DNA from: Streptomyces cellulosae
GTDB taxonomy: Bacteria; Actinomycetota; Actinomycetes; Streptomycetales; Streptomycetaceae
Assembly (NCBI GenBank): GCA_014655195.1
Contig: BNBH01000045.1
Span: 1 to 39,377 of the forward strand
Length of the DNA stretch: 39,377 nt
Reading direction: 5' to 3'
Positions 15,102-22,624 of this stretch are shown here, in pieces. The position numbers and the translations under genes were made by a program. How positions within the stretch are numbered: the stretch's first letter is position 1; each line of letters opens with the position of its first letter. The notes below the pieces were generated by a model. It was not told where the DNA came from. It saw only the letters and a program-made list of their open reading frames with translations, and searched no databases.

Positions 15102-16831
15102 TGAGCGGGCACGAGAAGAAGCCGGACCCCTTCCTGGAGGAACGCCAGGAGGCCCGGCAGCAGAACGGCGTCCTCGACGCGGTCACCGACATGACGCGGC
15201 TCTCCGTTCCGTTCGGACCCTTCCACCAGCGGGGTATCCACTTCGGTTCCACGAACTTCGAGGGCTACGACCTCAACGACATGGTCGACATCGTCGAGTC
15301 GGCCAGCCCCGAACTGCTGGAGTCGGCGGCCGAGGCCCTCGTCCAGGCACGGGACGCCATCCGGACCGCGGCGGAGGAACTCCAGAAGGACATCGGCGGC
15401 GTCGACTGGAAGGGCGAATCCAACACCGCCTTCACCAAGTGGGCGGACAGCCTCGTCAAGACCGCCGAGGGCATCGCCGACTACGCCGATGTCGTCGGCA
15501 CCCAGGTGATGGCGGCGAGTTCCGGCCTCGCCTCGGTCCGCAAGTCCATGCCCCCGCGCGACACCCGCACCGACCGCAAAACGGTCGACGACATCCCCGC
15601 GGTCGCCCAGGTCGACGGCAACGCCGACTACACGGCGGCCCTCAAGGCGGAGAAGGACCGCCAGGAGGCCATCAACCAGATGTACCGCCTGGCGTCGTAC
15701 TACACGGTGTCGGCGGACACGATGCAGTCGGCGGAGGAACCGGTGTTCCCGCCTATGCCGGATGCGGGGGTGCCAGGGCCGGCGATCACGGACGGACCGG
15801 GGCCCCGGGACGGTGGTCAGCAACCGTCCACGGCCCTGGCCGATGCGCGTGTGTCGTCTGGCCAATCGCGCTTCGCTTCAGCCGAACGGCCGCATGCGGA
15901 GCAGCCACCGCTTCTTACGTCGGGCGCGCACCCCGAGACGTCGCCGAAGCACCCTGTGGGCACGGAGATCAACAGTGTCGGCACATTGCCTCCGCAGGAG
16001 GTTGTGAAACCGGCCACCACCCCACCGATGACGAACGTCTCCACGGGCCAGCAGGTCGGGCCACTCCCTTCAGGCCCGGGCGCAGCGCCGCGCGCTACCC
16101 CTGCCGGGGCGGGGCGCGTGACCCGTCCCGGCGGCACACCCGTCTCCAGCACCCCTGCCCCGGTGCAGGGGAGAGCAGTTGGTACCCCAGGAAGCGCGTC
16201 GGCAGCTCGCACGCTCCCTGCACCCCTGGGGCAGGGAGCGCGGGGTGCCACACCCGGACCGGTGGGAGGTCGTACCACGGGGCCAGCGGGGCCGATGGCC
16301 CAAATGGGGAGCGGTGTCCTACCCGGACAGGCAGGAGCCCACGGACCTGCTCCTGCGGCAAGAGGTGTCTCCGGCGGCGTGCCCAGACCTCTGGGCCCTG
16401 TGCCGGGACAGCTTGGCGGTACACCCCGCGACCGCGCGAGTGCTCCAGGAGCAGCACGGTCCGGGCGTGGCGGTCAGGGCAGCGGCGGCGACGGCGTCGT
16501 CGGTGGTCGGCCGGTCACGGGTGCCACACCGGTCCACAGCAGCCCCAGGCTGCCGCGCGGCACGGTTATTGGCGGAGGGGGCGCACCCGGCGCATCCCCG
16601 GCGGGGCAGGGCATGGGTCAGCGCGGGGTGATCGGCGCTCCTCCGCCGGCTTCGACCAGGTCGCAGGCGGCCCGCCGCCCCGCGGCTGGCTCCGACGGGG
16701 TCGTGAGCGCACCCGGTGGGCGAGCCTCCGGCGCCCAAGGCAATGGTGGCCGCCGTGATGTCGCCGCCCGACGTGGAGTTGTGGAGAATCGCAACGACGA
16801 GCGCCGTCGCGATGCATCGGCGACCGACTGA
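15101..16831 (+). CDS. Large WXG-bearing protein, candidate type VII substrate
   Basis: 576-residue protein. Residues about 60-200 are helical with a W-x-G turn (W103-K104-G105) between two helices, the hallmark of the WXG100/PPE/EspB fold exported by ESX systems. From about residue 215 to the end the sequence is Gly/Pro/Ala/Arg-rich, low-complexity and probably disordered, as in EspB-like substrates. No classical signal peptide. No clear YxxxD/E export motif was found after the helical domain, so its partner may carry the signal. It is coupled to the upstream 145-residue gene by a 1-bp overlap and is followed by a second mycosin, which could process it (inference). The part encoding the tail looks somewhat less GC-rich than neighbouring genes. 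Confidence 0.8.
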   Translation: MSGHEKKPDPFLEERQEARQQNGVLDAVTDMTRLSVPFGPFHQRGIHFGSTNFEGYDLNDMVDIVESASPELLESAAEALVQARDAIRTAAEELQKDIGGVDWKGESNTAFTKWADSLVKTAEGIADYADVVGTQVMAASSGLASVRKSMPPRDTRTDRKTVDDIPAVAQVDGNADYTAALKAEKDRQEAINQMYRLASYYTVSADTMQSAEEPVFPPMPDAGVPGPAITDGPGPRDGGQQPSTALADARVSSGQSRFASAERPHAEQPPLLTSGAHPETSPKHPVGTEINSVGTLPPQEVVKPATTPPMTNVSTGQQVGPLPSGPGAAPRATPAGAGRVTRPGGTPVSSTPAPVQGRAVGTPGSASAARTLPAPLGQGARGATPGPVGGRTTGPAGPMAQMGSGVLPGQAGAHGPAPAARGVSGGVPRPLGPVPGQLGGTPRDRASAPGAARSGRGGQGSGGDGVVGGRPVTGATPVHSSPRLPRGTVIGGGGAPGASPAGQGMGQRGVIGAPPPASTRSQAARRPAAGSDGVVSAPGGRASGAQGNGGRRDVAARRGVVENRNDERRRDASATD

Positions 16832-16857
16832 CCAGCAGACGAAGGACAGACAGAAGC

Positions 16858-18156
16858 ATGGTGGTGTACAGGCTCGGCCGACACGTCAGGCGAAACGCGC
16901 TGGTCAAGGCAAAAAGACGGGGTGCGGCTGCCTGTTCGGTGCTCGGAGCTGCTGCTGTCCTGTCGGTGAGTCTCACTTCCGGTGCCATGGCCGCGGACGC
17001 TCAGTCGGCGCAGTGGTACCTGTCGGCGATGAAAACCCGTGAGATGTGGAAGACGAGCACCGGCGAGGGAGTCAAGGTCGCCGTGATCGACTCGGGGGTC
17101 AATCCGGATACTCCTTCGCTCCGAGGCCAGGTTGTCACCGACGAGGGAGCCACCGGCGTCACGTACAAGGCGACGGAGGACTTCGAGGGCCACGGGACGA
17201 CCATGGCCGAGCTGATCGCGGGCACCGGAGCCGGTGGCGGCCTCAAGGGGCTGGCTCCGGGAGCGAAGATCGTGCCTTACCGGATCTCTCTGAAAGGCCT
17301 GGAAGAAGCTGAGGTGAAGAGGGCCCCTGACCTGGCGGACGTCATCAGAGCCGTTGCCGACAGCGACGCGAAGATCATCAGCATGTCGTTCGGCAAGGAC
17401 GTGGACACCGATGACGAACGCGAAGCGATCAAGTACGCCCACGCCAAGGGAAAGCTGATGTTCGCCAGCACAGGCAACGAAGCCGAGCGGAACAGCCGTA
17501 TCGGATACCCGGCGGCTTATCCCTACGTAGTGGGCGTCGCCGCATCCGATGAGTCCGGCAAGGTGACGAAGTTTTCCGAGCACGGCAACTACGTCGACTT
17601 GGCGGCACCAGGAATCAACATGCCTGGCTGGTGCGACAACTCGTTCCGCGCTTACTGCGACAAGGGTGGCACGAGCGCGGCCACCGCCCTCACCTCCGCC
17701 TCCGCCGCCCTGGTCTGGTCCGCCCACCCCGACTGGACCGCGAACCAGGTCCTCAACAGCCTCATCGAGACGGCCGGCCGCGACTGGGCCAGGGACGATC
17801 CAAGCACCTACCTCGGCTACGGCCTGATCCGCCCCCGAAAGGTCCTCGAGAACGCCAACTTCGACCCGGGCCCGGCGGACACCGACCCCCTCGCCCGGGA
17901 GAACGCCGTCGGTCTTCTGGACGACGAGGGCAAGCCGGTGAAGTCCTCGTCCTCCCCCTCGACCGCTCCCTCGGAGGGACCGGGAAAGACGGGGACGTCC
18001 GGTTCGGACTCCGAGGCCGACGGCACGTCGGCAGCCGCCTCGGGTGAGGACTCCTCCGACGACACCACCCTCTGGGTGATCCTCGGCGCTGCCGCGGCGG
18101 TCCTTGCGGTCGGAGGCGGCGCCTTCGCCGTGATCCGCTCAAGGCGAGGCGCATAG
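16858..18156 (+). CDS. Second mycosin-type serine protease
   Basis: 432-residue S8-family protease with full triad: D78 (AVIDSG), H112 (GHGTTMAELIAG), S273 (GGTSAATALTSA). A long basic N-region and hydrophobic core end at GAMAADA, giving a signal peptide of about 46 residues. The C-terminus has a Ser/Glu-rich linker, a membrane helix (TLWVILGAAAAVLAVGGGAFAVI) and a basic tail RSRRGA. It differs clearly from the mycosin at 13169 and lies between the large WXG protein and the Esx pair, so it may act on those substrates. ATG 16858 is used; two GTG codons follow immediately and cannot be excluded. GC is about 60-65% in the middle of the gene and near 70% in the last 500 bp. Confidence 0.93.
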   Translation: MVVYRLGRHVRRNALVKAKRRGAAACSVLGAAAVLSVSLTSGAMAADAQSAQWYLSAMKTREMWKTSTGEGVKVAVIDSGVNPDTPSLRGQVVTDEGATGVTYKATEDFEGHGTTMAELIAGTGAGGGLKGLAPGAKIVPYRISLKGLEEAEVKRAPDLADVIRAVADSDAKIISMSFGKDVDTDDEREAIKYAHAKGKLMFASTGNEAERNSRIGYPAAYPYVVGVAASDESGKVTKFSEHGNYVDLAAPGINMPGWCDNSFRAYCDKGGTSAATALTSASAALVWSAHPDWTANQVLNSLIETAGRDWARDDPSTYLGYGLIRPRKVLENANFDPGPADTDPLARENAVGLLDDEGKPVKSSSSPSTAPSEGPGKTGTSGSDSEADGTSAAASGEDSSDDTTLWVILGAAAAVLAVGGGAFAVIRSRRGA

Positions 18157-18191
18157 GCGCTGTACCGCGACGACCACCTCTTCCCACCCCA

Positions 18192-18205
18192 GGTGCTCAA
18201 GCACC
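18192..18205. promoter_or_regulatory. Small inverted repeat upstream of the esx pair
   Basis: GGTGCT-CA-AGCACC lies 35 nt before the first WXG100 start. It could be an operator half-site pair or a leader hairpin. No clear promoter hexamers flank it in the 83-bp gap. Confidence 0.3.
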
Positions 18206-18239
18206 ACGCACCGCCCACCTCTCGGAAAGGACCGCCGAC

Positions 18240-18581
18240 ATGGCTGAAGGCCGTAAGTTCTACGAGGCCCAGGTACAGAAGCTCCAGACGAACGTCATCG
18301 ACCGGTACGACTCCATCAGGCAGTCGCTGGCCAAGCTCCAGGGAACGATCGACATGATCGAGAAGAACTGGACCGGCCAGGGCGCCATGGCGTTCGACAA
18401 GAAGCAGACGGAGATCAACGCCCACATGGCCGCGATCGGCCGGATGCTCGACGAGTTCCTCGAGGGCATCGACCTGAACAAGAAGGACAAGCGGAACCTC
18501 GAGAGCCAGATCGAGGCCGACATCACCAAGATCTCGGTGGACGACCTCGGTGGAAAGACCTCGGCGCTGAGCAGTTACTGA
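18240..18581 (+). CDS. esxB: WXG100 protein, first of the Esx pair
   Basis: 113-residue WXG100-family protein: two long helices joined by a W44-T45-G46 turn (EKNWTGQGAMAF), no signal peptide. Such proteins are exported by ESX systems as helical-hairpin dimers and are recognised by EccC. The C-terminal tail (ISVDDLGGKTSALSSY) lacks a YxxxD/E motif. The symbol follows my recollection that esxB precedes esxA in S. coelicolor; by export motif the partner at 18628 looks more like the EsxB/CFP-10 role, so the A/B label is uncertain. It follows the second mycosin by 83 bp, and its partner begins 46 bp downstream. Confidence 0.93.
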   Translation: MAEGRKFYEAQVQKLQTNVIDRYDSIRQSLAKLQGTIDMIEKNWTGQGAMAFDKKQTEINAHMAAIGRMLDEFLEGIDLNKKDKRNLESQIEADITKISVDDLGGKTSALSSY

Positions 18582-18627
18582 GGCAAGCCGCCCACCACCG
18601 ACCGGTTTTCGACGAAACGAGGAACAC

Positions 18628-18930
18628 ATGTCCGGAGCCCACTACGACGAGCTCGCCGTCACGTTCGGCACGATGGACGCGCTCGCCACCGAGCTCGGCG
18701 ACCAGGCCAAGAAGCTCGAGGAGGACCTCGAGGCGCTCAAGAAGGCGGTCCTCGACGCAGCCTCGGGCTGGGGCGGCGAGGCGTACGAGGAGTTCACCAA
18801 GAAGACCAAGGAGTGGGACCGCCACGCCAGCGGCATCCACCAGGCCCTGGTCAGCATCGCCCAGCGCGTCGGCACGGCCGGCGGTGACTACCGCGGCGGC
18901 GACCTGAAGGGTGCCAGCTACTTCCTGTAG
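18628..18930 (+). CDS. esxA: WXG100 protein, second of the Esx pair, with YxxxD motif
   Basis: 100-residue WXG100 protein, the canonical length, with the turn W48-G49-G50 (SGWGGEAYEEF) between two helices. After the second helix comes Y88-R-G-G-D92, matching the general type VII export motif YxxxD/E. It probably forms a heterodimer with the 113-residue protein upstream and leads that partner to EccC. AGGA lies 6 nt upstream of the start. It is the last gene of the plus arm and is followed by a strong terminator. The esxA label rests on order only; on the motif alone it would be called EsxB-like. Confidence 0.94.
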   Translation: MSGAHYDELAVTFGTMDALATELGDQAKKLEEDLEALKKAVLDAASGWGGEAYEEFTKKTKEWDRHASGIHQALVSIAQRVGTAGGDYRGGDLKGASYFL

Positions 18931-18985
18931 ACCGAGGGCAGGAACCGAGCGCTCGGCACGGCCCGGCGCTCGCGGAGCAACGACC

Positions 18986-19016
18986 AGGGTGGACACGCGC
19001 GGGAGGTGTCCACCCT
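18986..19016 (+). terminator. Terminator of the esx arm
   Basis: Perfect 11-bp stem (AGGGTGGACAC with GTGTCCACCCT) around a 9-nt loop, 56 nt past the second WXG100 stop. It has no U-tract, as is usual in Streptomyces. It separates the plus arm from the convergent lipoprotein gene; nothing else was seen in 18931-19155. Confidence 0.8.
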
Positions 19017-19155
19017 GTCGCCTCTACAGCACTGATGTCGGTTTCGACCACGCGCTGTGGCCCAGCCTCCCATCGAGCCGATGCTGACTCAATCCAAGCT
19101 CGTCAGGCATTTGCGCATCACGAGCGAGCCGGCTCCGCGTCTTCCAAGACAATGC

Positions 19156-19704
19156 TCAGGACGGACAGCCGAGCTTTTTCTTGTACGCGTCGAAGTAGGG
19201 TGGACCGAGCTTTTCCAGCAGCGGCTGCGATTTTTCATTCCATTTAAGGTCGTTGACGGTGACGACCACAACATCACCCTTCTCACTGACCCCAGGGCAT
19301 GGAATCACCGTCGCGACGCCAAAATTCCATGAGGCGTACTTACCTCCTTCGATGTAGCGAACTCTTTTGAGTTCAGAGAACTCGAAATAGTCGCGTAGTG
19401 TGTATCCGTTCTTTTGCCAGTCGGCGTCGCTGACCACGGAATCGTTTCCATCCACGTACATGTGGCAGAACTGGCCTTCCTCCAGGGTGAAATAGCCGGA
19501 GTCCTGTTTTAGTTCATCGCCGTCATCGAGTAGCGTTTCCAGGATGTTCTTGTTCGCCGGGATTCCGCACATGTTATCCGGGGCTGGGTAAGAGAGGCCT
19601 TCGTCGTCGGAGGAGGAAGTGCAGGCGGAGAGTGAAAGAGTACACAGTGCGGCCACGGCGAGCGCCCTGCCTGAGAGAGGGGGCGTGCGGTCGTTCATTT
19701 TCAC
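19156..19704 (-). CDS. AT-rich lipoprotein gene, possible immunity protein
   Basis: 182-residue predicted lipoprotein: basic start, hydrophobic core ALAVAALCTLSLSAC, and a lipobox L25-S-A-C28. The mature part is small and hydrophilic, with C and W residues scattered, and ends YKKKLGCPS. It is not a family I recognise. GTG 19704 overlaps the stop of the upstream 779-residue gene (GTGA) and has AGGAG 7 nt before it. By hand count 19141-19560 is about 53% GC against roughly 70% around it, which suggests recent acquisition or unusual evolution. A membrane-tethered product coupled to a candidate type VII effector would suit an immunity protein, but no toxin domain has been identified upstream, so this is inference. 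Confidence 0.82.
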   Translation of the reverse strand: MKMNDRTPPLSGRALAVAALCTLSLSACTSSSDDEGLSYPAPDNMCGIPANKNILETLLDDGDELKQDSGYFTLEEGQFCHMYVDGNDSVVSDADWQKNGYTLRDYFEFSELKRVRYIEGGKYASWNFGVATVIPCPGVSEKGDVVVVTVNDLKWNEKSQPLLEKLGPPYFDAYKKKLGCPS

Positions 19705-22040
19705 GTGCCGTCTCCTGACGAATTCCACTGGGCACCATCGGAGTGGCTTACGCCGGCTGCCGTCCGAACGGCACGGTTGATGGCGTCCGTTGTCGCTGGG
19801 TCGATGTCTCGATGATGTTGGAAGTAGCTGTCCACGGCCCGGGACGACGATTGCATCGCTGCGATCCGTCCCTTTGAGTATTCTTTGCCGGCTGCGTGTT
19901 CGGCCTCGTCCGTGGTGTCCGCCGTGACCTTGTCCACGACGGCCGCGGTCGTATCCTCGACAAGCCAGTTCACAGGCTCCGTCACGACGGAGAACGGAGG
20001 CGGGATCGCGCCCGTACCCAGGCCCAGGAACCGGCCCACCCACTTCGCGTTGTCCGCGACCGCCTCGTTGTACTCCTTGTCCGAAGCCGTGTGATAGTCA
20101 TAGATTGCGTCGGCCCGGGAATTGCTCATGATTCCCGCGACGGCGGCCCCCGGCGCGACCAGGTCGCCGACGCGGGAGGCGTCCTCCGCCGTGAGCCCCT
20201 TGCCCTCCGCGTCCAGGAACTGGTGAACCACGGCCGTCGTGTAGCTCTGCTGTGCGGCGGTGATGGCGCTGTATGCGTCCGGGTCCTGTCCGACAAGCCC
20301 CAAAAACTTCTGCGCATCGCCGTACCCGAGATTCGCAGGCGCGCCGTTGACCGGGAACGCCTTGCTGTCGGAGCCCTCCATGTACATCGACTGCTGGAAG
20401 TCGCCCATGTAGTCAGCTGCGATGTTGCCCAAACTGTCGCGCAGGGCGTACAGCGGTCCGGTCTCCTCGTCCGCCAGGTCCCCGTTCATGTTGTGCGTCA
20501 GCAGATCCGGGTTCTTGGCGAACTTCTCCACGATGTCGTGGGTCAGTTTCGCCTGCGCCTTGCTGTGCTCCACCGACGGATCGACCGTGTCGCTGTCGTA
20601 CGGGCGGCCTGTCGCGGCTGCTTCGAGAGCGTGGCCCAGAGCATCGGGGCCGTAGTTGCGGGCCTTGTCCGTCACCTCCGGGTCGATCCCCATGTGGGTG
20701 GCGTTCCTGTCGGTCGTCCACTCGAAGTCCTTGTCGGTGAAGAGATCGAGATAGGACGTGAAATCGGTCTTGGCCCCTGACTTGATCGTGCCGTCCTCGT
20801 TGTACGCCGTCGGCTTCTCCGTGAAGAACTGCTCGGCCGCCTCCGGGCTGTGGCCCAGCGCCTCCAGCACGCTGTTCAGCGGGTCGTTGCCACTGCCCAA
20901 CTTCCCGGACGGGTTGAAGCCGAAGCGATCGTCACTGCCGGCAGGCCGGTTGGAGAAGAACCGCTGCGGATCATCCTGGTGCAACTGGGTGACATGCTCC
21001 GCGATGGGCGTGAGGAACGCGGGATCGTAGTTCCCGTAGCGGAGCAGGCCCCCCAGGACCTGGTAGCCGTACGGCTTGCTCCACATGCCGCGCTCCCACT
21101 CGATCTCCTGGGTGCCCAGCTTGCGGAACTCCGCGCCCCACCACGAGGGAAGGTGCTGCCGGTCGCCGCGGACGCTCTGCGGAGTGTAGGGATCGGTGGC
21201 GTTGGCCAACGCGTGGCCCATGTACTTCTGCAGGTCCTGCACCGCTGCCAGCCGGGTCTTGGAAGCGTCCTGGCCGGTGCCGTCCGTCGACAGGGCCGCG
21301 TAGAACTCGAGCGTCTGCCGCGGTCCGCCCAGTCCCTCGAAGAACTCCGTGGCGAACTCGCCGTCCTTCTCCCGCCCGTTGTGGCGCAGCAGCCTGTTCA
21401 GCTCCGCGAGCTCGCGGTCGGACATGTCCTCGCGCTTCCTGGCGAGTTCCAGGGCGCGCTCGACCTGGGCGTCGTTGAGGGAGTCGTACTTCGCGTGGCC
21501 GGCGTTGTACAGGTCGCTTCCGTGCGCCCGCTTGAGCGCCAGCTTGGTGGAGACGTCGATGTCGTGAGCGTGGGCGACTTTCCGGGTGATGGAGTCGGCG
21601 TAGTGCTGCCGATCCGCCTTCGTGTCGTCCTCCTTGCCGTCCTTGCCCTTCTTGGCGTCGGCGTCCGGCCGTAGACCCACACTCACCGTGCCGTCACCGT
21701 TGTCCTGAACGGTGTAGCCCTTCTCCTTCGCCTCGGCGGTGAGCGTCCGCACACCCTTCTGGAGCCCCACCAGTTCGTGGTGGGCGTCCTCGAGCACCTG
21801 GAAGATGCTGCTGGCCTCCATGTGGAGGTCCGCGAACTCCTTGACGGTCTTGTCCACGAACTTCCGCGTGACGCCGGCGTTCACGCCTTCCCAGCGGGCG
21901 CGGTCGGACTTCTTCTTGAGTCCGCCACGGGCGTCGGTCTCGAGCTGCTCGAGGTTGCTGACCACCTTCTTCCAGTCCGACACCGCTGTGCCGAGTTTGC
22001 CGAGGTCGACCTGCATCAGGTCGCCGTAGCTGATGGACAT
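19701..22040 (-). CDS. 779-residue WXG-headed protein, candidate type VII effector
   Basis: Large soluble protein. The first 115 residues are helical with a W50-E51-G52 turn (RARWEGVNAGV), resembling an LXG/WXG targeting domain. A charged linker of KKGKDGKEDD type lies near residue 135. The rest is a long, mainly helical region with phrases such as LGGPRQTLEFYAALSTDG and NPLNSVLEALGHSPEAA. I believe this body is a widespread Streptomyces family linked to WXG proteins (perhaps DUF6571), but I cannot confirm it. No signal peptide or clear membrane helix is seen. The last part, encoded near 19700-20130, includes patches less GC-rich than the body. It starts 18 nt after a small accessory gene and overlaps the lipoprotein gene by 4 bp. 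A secreted-effector role is inferred from architecture. Confidence 0.85.
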   Translation of the reverse strand: MSISYGDLMQVDLGKLGTAVSDWKKVVSNLEQLETDARGGLKKKSDRARWEGVNAGVTRKFVDKTVKEFADLHMEASSIFQVLEDAHHELVGLQKGVRTLTAEAKEKGYTVQDNGDGTVSVGLRPDADAKKGKDGKEDDTKADRQHYADSITRKVAHAHDIDVSTKLALKRAHGSDLYNAGHAKYDSLNDAQVERALELARKREDMSDRELAELNRLLRHNGREKDGEFATEFFEGLGGPRQTLEFYAALSTDGTGQDASKTRLAAVQDLQKYMGHALANATDPYTPQSVRGDRQHLPSWWGAEFRKLGTQEIEWERGMWSKPYGYQVLGGLLRYGNYDPAFLTPIAEHVTQLHQDDPQRFFSNRPAGSDDRFGFNPSGKLGSGNDPLNSVLEALGHSPEAAEQFFTEKPTAYNEDGTIKSGAKTDFTSYLDLFTDKDFEWTTDRNATHMGIDPEVTDKARNYGPDALGHALEAAATGRPYDSDTVDPSVEHSKAQAKLTHDIVEKFAKNPDLLTHNMNGDLADEETGPLYALRDSLGNIAADYMGDFQQSMYMEGSDSKAFPVNGAPANLGYGDAQKFLGLVGQDPDAYSAITAAQQSYTTAVVHQFLDAEGKGLTAEDASRVGDLVAPGAAVAGIMSNSRADAIYDYHTASDKEYNEAVADNAKWVGRFLGLGTGAIPPPFSVVTEPVNWLVEDTTAAVVDKVTADTTDEAEHAAGKEYSKGRIAAMQSSSRAVDSYFQHHRDIDPATTDAINRAVRTAAGVSHSDGAQWNSSGDGT

Positions 22041-22058
22041 GGCGTCCCTTCCCCCGTC

Positions 22059-22532
22059 CTACTTGAAGTACTTCTCGAGTTCCGAGGCGGGCAGCGCGGT
22101 GCCGTCTCGCCGCATGATGGACGCGGCGATCTCGGCGTCGTCGTTGGCGTGCAGCTTCTTGCTGAAGTCCAGGTGGTTGGAGATGTGCGCGCAGGCCTGG
22201 CGGACGGCCTTCACCTGGCTTTCCCAGACGGACAGGGTCGTCATGAGCTCGTCGCCCATGCTGAAGCCGGATCCGGACAGTGTCGTCGCCGCCTGGTGCG
22301 TGGAACCGGCATGGTCGGAGTTCATTCCGGCACCGGCGATGTCCACCTTCTTCTCGAGATCGCCGTGCAGAACGAAGGCTTCGTGGCCCACGGCTCCGAG
22401 GTCGTCCTGACGTGCCACCAGGTCAGGCTTGCCGCCACCGGGTCCTTGGGCCGGAGCTCCGTTCAACTGCGTCTGCGCCGGCCGCCGGTCGGCAGCCTGA
22501 GACTTCAGCTGCTCCCACTCGTCCCATGCCAT
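22059..22532 (-). CDS. Small accessory protein upstream of the WXG-headed protein
   Basis: 157-residue protein of unknown function. ATG 22532 has a strong GAGGAGGAG site. The first 40 residues begin MAWDEWEQLK and are then Pro/Gln/Gly-rich. The middle and end are helical (LVARQDDLGAVGHEAFVLHGDLEKK, then LSVWESQVKAVRQACAHI), and the tail ends in ASELEKYFK. No signal peptide. The size and place, directly before a large WXG-headed gene and after eccC, match the small helical partners that accompany LXG/WXG effectors in other type VII loci. It probably binds the N-terminal domain of the 779-residue protein (inference). Confidence 0.82.
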   Translation of the reverse strand: MAWDEWEQLKSQAADRRPAQTQLNGAPAQGPGGGKPDLVARQDDLGAVGHEAFVLHGDLEKKVDIAGAGMNSDHAGSTHQAATTLSGSGFSMGDELMTTLSVWESQVKAVRQACAHISNHLDFSKKLHANDDAEIAASIMRRDGTALPASELEKYFK

Positions 22533-22552
22533 GGATCCGCTCCTCCTCGGCG

Positions 22553-22624
22553 TCAGCCGAACTCAGCCGTACCACTTGCCTGCCCAGTAAAGGCCTCGCC
22601 AGGAACCACATTGGTTCCCGCCAT
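22553..22624 (-). CDS. 23-residue mini-ORF overlapping the eccC stop
   Basis: ATG 22624 overlaps the eccC stop (TGATG) and has GAGGAGAGG about 5 nt upstream; the frame ends at a TGA after 23 codons (MAGTNVVPGEAF...). It fills most of the 91-nt gap before the next gene. It could be a short peptide, a translational relay coupling eccC to the downstream genes, or a remnant of a lost gene. Only the ribosome-binding site and the overlap support it. Confidence 0.35.
   Translation of the reverse strand: MAGTNVVPGEAFTGQASGTAEFG

Noticed and set aside
13169..18156. Two mycosins as a recent tandem duplication
   Set aside because: The two proteins differ widely outside the catalytic motifs, so they are old paralogues or separate acquisitions.
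19705..20043. N-terminal extension of the lipoprotein (295 residues)
   Set aside because: The extra part is antisense-like Arg/Gly text in another frame of the 779-residue gene; the lipoprotein signal must be N-terminal, and GTG 19704 overlaps the upstream stop.
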